Notes under the pieces: generated by a model | What the model saw: only the letters and a program-made list of their open reading frames with translations | What the model was told of the DNA's origin: nothing | Databases searched by the model: none | Position numbers and translations under genes: made by a program | In this document: piece after piece, positions 1 through 5,959 of the stretch | How positions within the stretch are numbered: position 1 is the first letter of the stretch | Layout: each line of letters begins with the position of its first letter | NCBI GenBank assembly: GCA_910578405.1 | Contig: CAJTQO010000044.1 | Coordinates: 13,838 to 26,616 of the forward strand | Length of the DNA: 12,779 nt | From: an uncultured Lachnospiraceae bacterium | Lineage (GTDB): Bacteria > Bacillota > Clostridia > Lachnospirales > Lachnospiraceae | Direction of reading: 5' to 3'

Positions 1-27
1 ATCTTCTACATACTTCTTAGTTTTCAT
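1..27 (-). CDS. rpmC: 50S ribosomal protein L29, N-terminal fragment
   Basis: Only the first nine codons are in the window; they read MKTKKYVED on the minus strand and run off base 1. L29 is a small protein of the large subunit near the exit-tunnel opening, and it follows rplP in the S10 operon of nearly all bacteria. The start codon overlaps the last 11 bases of rplP, including its stop codon, and a GGAAGG-type ribosome site lies inside rplP a short distance upstream, so translation is probably coupled. The identification rests on position and on the typical Firmicute N-terminus; nothing after residue 9 can be judged. Confidence 0.85.
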
Positions 28-454
28 TTGATACACCGCCTTCCAAGTCTGCTTTCGAAACAATTTTACATTTACATGGAAGCTTATGTGTTGCAAGGCG
101 CAATGCTTCTTTTGCAACTTCTTCCGAAACTCCGGCAATTTCAAACATAACGCGTCCCGGTTTCACAACTGCCACCCAATACTCCAGCGTACCTTTACCG
201 GAACCCATACGCGTTTCTGCCGGCTTAGCTGTTACAGGCTTATCAGGGAAAATCTTAATCCAAACTTTACCGCCACGCTTGATGTAACGCGTCATGGCGA
301 TACGGGCTGCCTCTATCTGGTTGGAACGGATCCAGCATGGCTCCATCGCTACAATACCATATTCACCATAGGTGATTTTATTGCCGCGGGTTGCCTTGCC
401 TGCCATAGATCCACGGAATTGCTTACGACGTTTTACTCTCTTAGGCATTAACAT
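17..454 (-). CDS. rplP: 50S ribosomal protein L16
   Basis: A 145-residue L16, full length for the family. L16 sits near the A site and peptidyl-transferase centre and helps organise helices of 23S rRNA. The start MLMPKRVKRRKQFRG is the standard Firmicute one. Visible family blocks are the ITYGEYGIVAME segment (about residues 27-38), the basic IEAARIAMTRYIKRGGKVWI region (about 47-66) and RMGSGKG (82-88). Its ATG shares one base with the rpsC stop codon (TAATG), so it is translationally coupled to rpsC, and it overlaps rpmC by 11 bases. Nothing odd is seen. Confidence 0.98.
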   Translation of the reverse strand: MLMPKRVKRRKQFRGSMAGKATRGNKITYGEYGIVAMEPCWIRSNQIEAARIAMTRYIKRGGKVWIKIFPDKPVTAKPAETRMGSGKGTLEYWVAVVKPGRVMFEIAGVSEEVAKEALRLATHKLPCKCKIVSKADLEGGVSNEN

Positions 455-1131
455 TATTTATCGCTCCCTTCCTCCGAAGATACCTTTTCTTCGTTTTTAT
501 TCTTAGTAGGAAGTACCTCACCCTTGTAAATCCATACTTTTACGCCTACTTTTCCATAGGTTGTGTCCGCTTCCGCGAAGCCGTAATCTATATCTGCCCG
601 CAAAGTCTGAAGCGGTATGGTTCCCTCACTGTAGAATTCTGTACGGGCCATATCTGCGCCGCCCAGCCGGCCGGAACAGGAGGTCTTGATTCCCAATGCC
701 CCTGCTTTCATGGTTCTTCCCATGCAGGATTTCATCGCGCGACGGAAAGATACACGGTTTTCCAACTGCTGTGCGATATTCTCCGCCACAAGCTGTGCAT
801 CCTTGTCGGGCCTTTTGATTTCCTTAATGTCCACTAGCACTTTCCTGTCTGTAATTTTGGAAAGCTCTTTCTTGGTCACTTCTATTTCCGCGCCGCCCTT
901 GCCAATTACAACGCCTGGTTTTGCAGTGTAAATAATTATCTTTACCCGGTCGGAAGCCCTTTCGATTTCAATTTTGGAAACTCCGGCGCTGTATAATTTC
1001 TTTTTCAGGAATTTTCTGATGTTGTAGTCTTCAATCAGAAAATCTGCAAACTCGGCATCAGCATACCATTTCGAATCCCAATCTTTAATAATGCCGACTC
1101 TTAAGCCGTGAGGATTAACTTTCTGTCCCAT
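454..1131 (-). CDS. rpsC: 30S ribosomal protein S3
   Basis: A 225-residue S3, a small-subunit head protein at the mRNA entry tunnel. I start it at 1131, at MGQKVNPHGLRVG, the invariant S3 N-terminus. An open frame continues 17 codons upstream into the GC-rich spacer, but those codons have no S3 similarity and the site AAAGGAG lies 11 bases before the chosen ATG. The N-terminal KH domain carries its GKGG loop at residues 77-80. The C-terminal S3 domain follows, with LGGADMAR-type sequence, and the tail is charged. The gene is separated from rplV by an unusually long 177-nt spacer and is coupled to rplP downstream by a one-base overlap. Confidence 0.98.
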   Translation of the reverse strand: MGQKVNPHGLRVGIIKDWDSKWYADAEFADFLIEDYNIRKFLKKKLYSAGVSKIEIERASDRVKIIIYTAKPGVVIGKGGAEIEVTKKELSKITDRKVLVDIKEIKRPDKDAQLVAENIAQQLENRVSFRRAMKSCMGRTMKAGALGIKTSCSGRLGGADMARTEFYSEGTIPLQTLRADIDYGFAEADTTYGKVGVKVWIYKGEVLPTKNKNEEKVSSEEGSDK

Positions 1132-1308
1132 TAACCTATTTTCTCCTTTCTCTACTTGGGAAAATGCTCTCCGCTTTCCCATGCCCTGCTGTCAGGCGCC
1201 GCACCCTTTTGGCCCGGGCGTCCCTCTTTCGGCCGGACGCCGTCCGCCCCAGGGTTTATACGGCCTGTGGGTGTAGGGCATTGCCCGCTTTTTGCGGGGG
1301 CTTTTGAT
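1132..1308 (-). other. GC-rich hairpin-filled spacer between rplV and rpsC
   Basis: This 177-nt spacer lies inside the S10 operon, where most neighbouring junctions are 32 nt or less. On the transcribed (minus) strand it contains several short inverted repeats: CCCGC-AAAAA-GCGGG, GGGC-AAT-GCCC, CGGAC-GGC-GTCCG, and TGGGAAA paired with TTTCCCA at 1157-1181, just before the rpsC ribosome site. None is followed by a U-tract, so I do not call a terminator. No plausible gene is present. It may be a mobile palindromic repeat, an mRNA processing or stability site, or a translational spacer; the sequence alone does not decide. Confidence 0.7.
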
Positions 1309-1713
1309 TTACTTAGCATCCAGGACTATTGTAATATGGCTCGATCTCTTTTCAATCCTATAAGCCCTGCCCTGTGCCCTTGGCCTTACTCTCTTCATCG
1401 TCGGCCCTTTATTTGCAAAACATTCCGCTATATAAAGCTTATCCGGATTCGGGTATTTCGTCGGATCCTGACTGTACTTGTATTCCGCATTCGCAATTGC
1501 TGATTTCAATAATTTCTCAATAACGCCTGAAGCATATCTCGGATTATATTCCAAAATGCCAATCGCTGTCATTACGTCTTTGCCCCTGATGGCGTCGAGG
1601 ACGAAACACGCTTTCGTAACAGAAATCCTGGCGTAAGATAACTTCGCCGAAGGTCTGACATCTTTCTGCGCATTTCTTTCCCTCTTAATCTGGCTTCTAT
1701 GTCCTTTTGCCAT
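1309..1713 (-). CDS. rplV: 50S ribosomal protein L22
   Basis: A 134-residue L22 that begins MAKGHRSQIKRERNA, the Lachnospiraceae-type N-terminal extension. L22 binds several 23S domains and its long beta-hairpin lines the peptide exit tunnel next to L4. The hairpin and C-terminal block (FANKGPTMKRVRPRAQGRAY, then RIEKRSSHITIVL, about residues 99-131) are intact, with no insertion of the kind found in some macrolide-resistant strains. A GGAGG site lies 9 bases before the ATG. It is 32 nt downstream of rpsS and is followed by the 177-nt GC-rich spacer before rpsC. Confidence 0.98.
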   Translation of the reverse strand: MAKGHRSQIKRERNAQKDVRPSAKLSYARISVTKACFVLDAIRGKDVMTAIGILEYNPRYASGVIEKLLKSAIANAEYKYSQDPTKYPNPDKLYIAECFANKGPTMKRVRPRAQGRAYRIEKRSSHITIVLDAK

Positions 1714-1745
1714 GTCTTTGCTCCTCCTTCCGATTCCGTGCCGTT

Positions 1746-2027
1746 TTATCTTACTTTCGATTTCTTTTCATCTTTTCCATGGCCCCTGTAAGTCCTGGTC
1801 GCAACAAACTCGCCGAGCTTATGGCCCACCATGTCTTCCGTAACATATACAGGCACATGCTTCCTTCCGTCATGGACAGCAAACGTATGCCCAACGAATG
1901 ACGGGAAGATTGTAGACCGGCGGGACCAAGTCTTGATTACCTGTTTCTGTCCTGACGCATTCAGGGCATCTACTTTCTTCAGTAAGCTTGCATCTGCAAA
2001 AGGTCCTTTTTTCAATGATCTAGCCAT
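1746..2027 (-). CDS. rpsS: 30S ribosomal protein S19
   Basis: A 93-residue S19, the usual length. S19 sits in the head of the small subunit with S13 and contacts the large subunit through an intersubunit bridge. The family blocks SLKKGPF (residues 4-10), KTWSRRSTIFPSFVGHTF and the stretch up to GEFVATRTYRGH near the C-terminus are all present. It is separated from rplB by 14 nt, with an AGGAGG-type site in that gap, and from rplV by 32 nt. No anomaly was noticed. Confidence 0.98.
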   Translation of the reverse strand: MARSLKKGPFADASLLKKVDALNASGQKQVIKTWSRRSTIFPSFVGHTFAVHDGRKHVPVYVTEDMVGHKLGEFVATRTYRGHGKDEKKSKVR

Positions 2028-2041
2028 TTTTCTTCCTCCTC

Positions 2042-2884
2042 TTATTTAATCGTCCTTCCGTCTCTTCTTCTTACAATCATCTTATTGGACGCTTTTTTCT
2101 TCTTACGCGTCTTCAGACCAAGAGCAGGCTTGCCCCAAGGCGTACTCGGGCCAGGACGTCCGATTCCGGTCTTGCCTTCGCCGCCGCCGTGCGGATGGTC
2201 GTTCGGGTTCATAACGGAACCACGCACAGTCGGACGGATGCCCATATGGCGCTTACGCCCTGCTTTACCAATGTTAATCAGGTTGTGATCCGCATTTCCA
2301 ACTACGCCCACCGTCGCCCTGCAGACAATCGGAACCATTCTCATTTCTCCGGAAGGAAGCCTTACCGTAGCGTATTTACCCTCTTTTGCCATTAACTGCG
2401 CCCCGTTTCCTGCGGAACGGACAAGCTGGCCGCCTTTGCCGGGTTTCATTTCTATATTGTGAATCTGGGTGCCGACCGGAATCTCGGATAACGGGAGGCA
2501 ATTGCCAACCCTAACTTCCGCCTGCGGCCCATTCATAACCGTCATGCCGTCTGTCAGCCCCTGCGGCGCGAGGATATAGGACTTCTGGCCGTCCGCATAG
2601 CAAATCAGCGCAATATTCGCCGTCCTGTTCGGGTCGTATTCGATACCGATTACTTTTGCCGGGATGCCGTCCTTATTCCTGATAAAATCCACAAGCCTGT
2701 ATTTCCTTTTGTGGCCGCCTCCGCGGTGCCTTACCGTAATTTTCCCCTGGTTGTTACGGCCTGAATGTTTCTTTAATTTGACGCAAAGCGCCTTTTCCGG
2801 CGTTTTCTTTGTGATTTCCGCGAAATCAGAGCCGGTCATATGCCTTCTGGAAGGTGTATATGGGTTATATGTCTTAATTCCCAT
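2042..2884 (-). CDS. rplB: 50S ribosomal protein L2
   Basis: A 280-residue L2, a primary 23S-binding protein needed for subunit joining and peptidyl-transferase activity. The start is placed at 2884, at MGIKTYNPYTPSRRHMT, behind an AAGGAG site 8 bases upstream; an open frame reaching 15 codons further into the spacer lacks L2 similarity. The OB-fold and SH3-like RNA-binding domains are complete. The conserved MNPNDHPHGGGEG motif is at about residues 225-237 and the key histidine is H230. The basic C-terminal tail is normal. A 147-nt GC-rich spacer separates it from rplW upstream. Confidence 0.98.
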   Translation of the reverse strand: MGIKTYNPYTPSRRHMTGSDFAEITKKTPEKALCVKLKKHSGRNNQGKITVRHRGGGHKRKYRLVDFIRNKDGIPAKVIGIEYDPNRTANIALICYADGQKSYILAPQGLTDGMTVMNGPQAEVRVGNCLPLSEIPVGTQIHNIEMKPGKGGQLVRSAGNGAQLMAKEGKYATVRLPSGEMRMVPIVCRATVGVVGNADHNLINIGKAGRKRHMGIRPTVRGSVMNPNDHPHGGGEGKTGIGRPGPSTPWGKPALGLKTRKKKKASNKMIVRRRDGRTIK

Positions 2885-3031
2885 GGTTCTTTCTCCTTTA
2901 CTTCTGGTTTTGCGCGGGCGCCCCCGCATACATACTTTGTTGCTGCCCCGCCGTCACAGGCTCCCCTGGCCGGGGTTCCTGCCGCCGCCGGACTTCATGC
3001 CGCGCCGGAACGCTGTCCGGCCGGAACCGCC
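2885..3031 (-). other. GC-rich hairpin-filled spacer between rplW and rplB
   Basis: A 147-nt non-coding spacer in the middle of the operon. On the minus strand it contains GCCGGA-CAGCGT-TCCGGC (3004-3021), CCCC-GGCCA-GGGG, and GCGGG-GGCG-CCCGC (2914-2927), followed by the rplB ribosome site. Apart from the last ~20 nt it is almost entirely G and C, clearly unlike the flanking genes. A block resembling CGGAC(A/G)GCGTTCCGGC is shared with the rplV-rpsC spacer. No U-tract follows any hairpin, and neither strand encodes a plausible protein. Confidence 0.7.
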
Positions 3032-3331
3032 TTACAGACCTGCAAAGATTTCGATTTCTTTGCTGTCCTCGGTAAGCTTTACAATCGCTTTCTTTGTCTT
3101 AGCGGTCTTGCCGTAGGTCATCCCACGTCTCTTTGTCTTGCCCTGTATATTCATGGTATTGACTCTCTTTACCTTGACCCCTTCGAACATTTTCTCCACA
3201 GCCTCTTTAATCTGTGTTTTATTCGCTTCCGTATGAACCAAAAACGTATATTCTTTTTCGCTCATGCCAGCCATACTTTTTTCTGTAATAACCGGTTTGA
3301 GGATCACATCATAATATTGGATTGCTGCCAT
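3032..3331 (-). CDS. rplW: 50S ribosomal protein L23
   Basis: A 99-residue L23, which sits at the exit-tunnel mouth and is the docking site for trigger factor and SRP. The family opening YYDVILKPVITEKS (residues 6-19) and the basic loop around IQGKTKRRGMTYGKTAKTKK are both present. Its ATG shares one base with the rplD stop codon (TAATG), and an AGGAGG site inside the end of rplD lies 10 bases upstream, so the two are translationally coupled. Length is normal. Confidence 0.98.
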   Translation of the reverse strand: MAAIQYYDVILKPVITEKSMAGMSEKEYTFLVHTEANKTQIKEAVEKMFEGVKVKRVNTMNIQGKTKRRGMTYGKTAKTKKAIVKLTEDSKEIEIFAGL

Positions 3332-3987
3332 TATGCGTACACCTCCTCAATGTTTGCCACCGCATCTTTTGTTACGACTACGGTATCATATTTCATAATA
3401 TCATACACATTGATATTGCTTTTCACTTCCTTCGCTTCCCCTGCCGCTTCAATCGCCACATAGGAAGTCCTTACCTTCGGAAGATTCCTTGCGGAGTAAA
3501 GGATTTTCTTATCCATCTCGCCTGTGATTACCAGAGCCTTCTCCAGCTTGAGGTTATCCAGCACTTTACGGAATTCCTTCGTCTTGATTTCATTCATTTT
3601 CAGCTCATCCAGCACGATAAGCTTGTTTGCCTGCACCCTGCTTGTCAGCGCAGACCGTAACGCCGCCTGTTTTTCCTTCTTGTTTAACTTAAAGGAATAG
3701 TCCCTTGGCGTGGGCGCAAATACTACGCCGCCGCCCTTCCACTGGGGCGCCCTGATGGAACCCTGCCTTGCATGGCCCGTCCCTTTCTGCTTCCAGGGTT
3801 TCCTTCCGCCGCCGGACACTTCCGAACGCGTCTTTGCCTTCTGTGTCCCCTGACGTTTGTTTGCAAGATACTGTACGACTGCCATGTGTACCAGGTGTTC
3901 ATTGACTGCAACGCCGAATACCGCATCGTTTAAATCAATCGTGCCGACTTCTTTGCCTTCCATATTATAAACAGATACGTTTGCCAT
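3331..3987 (-). CDS. rplD: 50S ribosomal protein L4
   Basis: A 218-residue L4. L4 binds 23S domain I; its extended loop (here about residues 45-97, RQGTQKAKTRSEVSGGGRKP through APTPRDYS) reaches into the exit tunnel, and in Escherichia coli L4 also represses its own operon through the S10 leader. Globular-domain motifs are intact. It is roughly ten residues longer than the typical ~207-residue form: between ARNLPKVRT and NINVYDI there is an extra segment at about residues 175-190 that I do not recall in relatives. It is 30 nt downstream of rplC and overlaps rplW by one base. Confidence 0.97.
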   Translation of the reverse strand: MANVSVYNMEGKEVGTIDLNDAVFGVAVNEHLVHMAVVQYLANKRQGTQKAKTRSEVSGGGRKPWKQKGTGHARQGSIRAPQWKGGGVVFAPTPRDYSFKLNKKEKQAALRSALTSRVQANKLIVLDELKMNEIKTKEFRKVLDNLKLEKALVITGEMDKKILYSARNLPKVRTSYVAIEAAGEAKEVKSNINVYDIMKYDTVVVTKDAVANIEEVYA

Positions 3988-4017
3988 CTGAATGCTCCTC
4001 CTTTCGCCCGTACAAGC

Positions 4018-4695
4018 TTAACGCTTTACGGTTTCTTTTATAGTCACTAAGCCTTTCCTCGGCCCAGGCACCGCGCCCTTTACCAACAGCAGGTTCTTCT
4101 CTGCGTCTACCTGCACCACTTCCAGGTTCTGGACCGTTACCTTTACGCAGCCCATATGGCCCGGCATCCCTTTGCCCTTAAACACACGGCTGGGGGAAGA
4201 ACATGCGCCGTTGGAACCTTGGTGACGATGGAATTTGGAACCGTGCGCCATAGGGCCTCTGTGCTGCCCGTGCCTCTTAATCGCGCCCTGGAATCCTTTT
4301 CCTTTGGAAATCGCAGACACATCCACTTTATCGCCTGCCGCGAAAACATCCGCTTTGATTTCCTTGCCCAATGTATATTCTTCCGCGTTCTCAAACTTGA
4401 ACTCTCTGATATACCGCTTGCAGGAAACCCCTGCTTTCTCAAAATGGCCCTTTAACGCTTTGTTCACGCCGTGTCTGTGGATTACTTCTTTCTTGCCGCC
4501 TTTGTCTTTGTTGACGATTCTTTCCTTTTTGTCCACATAACCAACCTGCACTGCTTTATAGCCATCGTTTTCCACTGTCTTTACCTGTGTCACGACGCAC
4601 GGCCCTGCCTGGAGAACCGTTACCGGAACCAGGGAACCGTCTTCTTTGAAGATTTGAGTCATTCCGACTTTGGTAGCCAAAATACCTTTTTTCAT
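4018..4695 (-). CDS. rplC: 50S ribosomal protein L3
   Basis: A 225-residue L3. L3 is one of the first proteins to bind 23S rRNA, and its extended arm reaches the peptidyl-transferase centre. The start MKKGILATKVGMTQIF is standard, with GGAGG 8 bases upstream. The signature KGKGFQGAIKRHG is at residues 131-143. The arm region with RGPMAHGSKFHR and VFKGKGMPGHMG follows at about 146-182. A 108-nt GC-rich spacer separates it from rpsJ; rplD follows 30 nt downstream. Confidence 0.98.
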   Translation of the reverse strand: MKKGILATKVGMTQIFKEDGSLVPVTVLQAGPCVVTQVKTVENDGYKAVQVGYVDKKERIVNKDKGGKKEVIHRHGVNKALKGHFEKAGVSCKRYIREFKFENAEEYTLGKEIKADVFAAGDKVDVSAISKGKGFQGAIKRHGQHRGPMAHGSKFHRHQGSNGACSSPSRVFKGKGMPGHMGCVKVTVQNLEVVQVDAEKNLLLVKGAVPGPRKGLVTIKETVKR

Positions 4696-4803
4696 TCCTT
4701 TTACCTCCTGTTTATTCTACAGCGGCCTGGCCTTCCCGCACGCCGCTAGGCGCCTGCTTTTCCGGCCATGCATACTAGTAGGGGTCTTTTTTTCACTATG
4801 CTG
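4696..4803 (-). other. GC-rich spacer between rpsJ and rplC
   Basis: A 108-nt spacer. On the minus strand it opens with an A-rich run (GTGAAAAAAAG), then a GC-rich centre with a 6-bp inverted repeat AGCGGC ... GCCGCT (4721-4747, 15-nt loop), and ends with the rplC ribosome site. It has no U-tract after the hairpin, so I do not call a terminator. No gene is visible. Together with the 177-nt and 147-nt spacers it makes three long GC-rich junctions within one ribosomal operon. Confidence 0.6.
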
Positions 4804-5121
4804 TTATTTGGTTTTCATCTTGATATCAATATATACGCCGGCAGGCATCTCCAGCCTCTGCAAAGCGTCCACTGTCTTAGGGGTGGGCGTAATAATGTCA
4901 ATCAGCCTCTTGTGCGTCCTTTGCTCGAACTGTTCCCTGGAATCCTTATACTTATGCACAGCCCTTAAGATAGTAACCACTTCTTTCTTCGTAGGCAGTG
5001 GCACCGGGCCGCTTACCTGTGAACCATTTTTCTTAACCGTTTCGATGATTTTCCTGGCAGATGCATCCACCAAATGATGGTCATAAGCCTTTAATGTAAT
5101 CCTCATTACCTGACTTGCCAT
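4804..5121 (-). CDS. rpsJ: 30S ribosomal protein S10
   Basis: A 105-residue S10, first gene of the operon. S10 is a small-subunit head protein that also acts as NusE in transcription antitermination with NusB. I start it at 5121, at MASQVMRITLKAYDHHLVD, behind an AAGGAGG site 11 bases upstream. The reading frame stays open 44 codons further into the leader (to 5253), but that extension has no S10 similarity. Conserved GPVPLPT (38-44) and EQFEQRTHKRLIDI (63-76) are present. Transcription probably starts at the promoter at 5494-5522, giving a leader of ~365 nt. Confidence 0.98.
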   Translation of the reverse strand: MASQVMRITLKAYDHHLVDASARKIIETVKKNGSQVSGPVPLPTKKEVVTILRAVHKYKDSREQFEQRTHKRLIDIITPTPKTVDALQRLEMPAGVYIDIKMKTK

Positions 5122-5487
5122 AAAAAAAGTCGCCTCCTTTTCGCACTTTTTCCCTTTAAGTACGACAAGCGGTGACTGTACACTCTCCCGTGTGTGTCCT
5201 GATTGAATAACTTCGAGTAACTGTTTATCCTTATTCATATCCTGCTTACACACCGTTACTTCGTTACCGGCATGTGTATGTTTCCAACCGCGGCCTCTGC
5301 CTGTGTGCGGCTAACGGAACATATCCCATGCTGTTGATAGGTAATCCTGTTGTCTGTACAGTGACTTGTCGTCAGTTTCCTGAACCGGCTCTGCCGGCTC
5401 TTGACATTCGCTCCACGGAAAACCTTTTGGAAATTATCGTTTTTCCCCAAAAGCAACCTCACGCTTCTTCGCTATCATGCCACAGCA
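5122..5487 (-). promoter_or_regulatory. S10 operon 5' leader with extensive RNA structure
   Basis: The leader between the predicted start site (~5487) and rpsJ is about 365 nt. On the minus strand I can fold, in order: a TTTTGG/CCAAAA hairpin (5425-5452); CCGGC-AGA-GCCGG (5383-5399); a GAAA tetraloop closed by TCAG/CTGA (5372-5383); a long-range helix in which CGACAAGTCACTGTACA (5355-5371) pairs with TGTACAGTCACCGCTTGTCG (5163-5182), 16 pairs with one mismatch and a 3-nt bulge; and inside it a ~14-bp hairpin at 5277-5324. By analogy with the L4-regulated S10 leader of enterobacteria it may be a ribosomal-protein feedback element, but I cannot match it to a known family. Confidence 0.6.
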
Positions 5488-5493
5488 GTTGTT

Positions 5494-5522
5494 AGTATAC
5501 ACGATATTTTAAGGAATTGCAA
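5494..5522 (-). promoter_or_regulatory. Predicted sigma-A promoter of the S10 operon
   Basis: On the minus strand a -35 box TTGCAA (5517-5522) and a -10 box TATACT (5494-5499) are separated by exactly 17 bp. The spacer and flanks are AT-rich, and the region just upstream has A-runs that could act as an UP element. The expected start is near 5487. This is the strongest promoter-like sequence before rpsJ and fits a heavily expressed ribosomal operon. Confidence 0.8.
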
Positions 5523-5544
5523 GAGTTTTTTTCATTTTTTTGGT

Positions 5545-5700
5545 TTAAATTCCGTTGTCTGTTTTGCGCCTGCATCCCCTGACCGCCTCTTCCACCTCCT
5601 TCATTTCCTCCTCCGTCAAAAAGCCACGCAGTTTCCATATTTCATCCAGCCTGTCCTGCTCCACCAAAATCAGCTTACCGCTTGCCAGCCTGACCTCCAT
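5545..5700 (-). CDS. Small hypothetical protein, 51 aa
   Basis: The minus strand encodes a 51-residue protein beginning MEVRLASGKLILVEQDRLDE and ending RRKTDNGI. Composition looks like real coding sequence: a short beta-like start, then a strongly charged amphipathic helix with LTEEEMKEVEEAV at about residues 28-40. An AAGGGG site lies 11 bases before the ATG, which is weaker than those of its neighbours. The stop codon is only 22 bp from the -35 box of the S10 promoter. I do not recognise the family. The same frame stays open for 18 codons upstream without a start codon, so it could be the 3' end of a decayed longer gene. Confidence 0.45.
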   Translation of the reverse strand: MEVRLASGKLILVEQDRLDEIWKLRGFLTEEEMKEVEEAVRGCRRKTDNGI

Positions 5701-5959
5701 CTTTCCCGCAACCCCTTTCCCAAGCTTGCCGTCATGCAGCCCTATGCCAATACCTTACATAAGGAATACGAACCATTGCCCCAAAAAGTTTCAGCTTATG
5801 CAAAAACTTTCCCCGCAATGCAAAAAGCTGCGCCCCGCCAGTTTCCCACGCAAAATCCTGCGCAAAAATCCGGCAGGCCGCAGCCAGCCGCCTATCCGCC
5901 GTTTCCCGGACATTCCCCGCCCCCAAACAGCGCGGCGGCTATGTAAGGAAATCCCTTCT
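5701..5959 (-). other. Intergenic region after malQ, no confident gene
   Basis: The 259 nt between malQ and the 51-codon gene have no gene I can support. The minus strand has an open frame from a TTG at 5926 to a stop at 5732 (64 codons) with no good ribosome site; its last codons (…RIPYVRYWHRAA) are followed, one frame over, by codons that join in phase to the 51-aa protein. That arrangement would fit a frameshifted remnant but may be chance. Short T-rich blocks of the form GCTTTTTGCAT repeat imperfectly. I see no hairpin with a U-tract that would end malQ transcription. Confidence 0.4.

Noticed and set aside
1132..1182. 17-codon N-terminal extension of rpsC
   Set aside because: MGQKVNPHGLR is the invariant S3 start and has its own ribosome site; the extension is spacer sequence.
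1261..1308. Rho-independent terminator after rplV (CCCGC-AAAAA-GCGGG)
   Set aside because: No U-tract follows on the transcribed strand, and an intrinsic terminator here would cut off rpsC and the rest of an essential operon.
5122..5253. 44-codon in-frame upstream extension of rpsJ (MCKQDMNKDK...)
   Set aside because: The codons show no S10 similarity, the AAGGAGG site sits before the MASQVMRITL start, and an open run of this length happens by chance about one time in ten.
5256..5462. 68-codon minus-strand frame in the S10 leader, GTG start
   Set aside because: No ribosome site, no recognisable composition, and it overlaps the strongest RNA structures of the leader.
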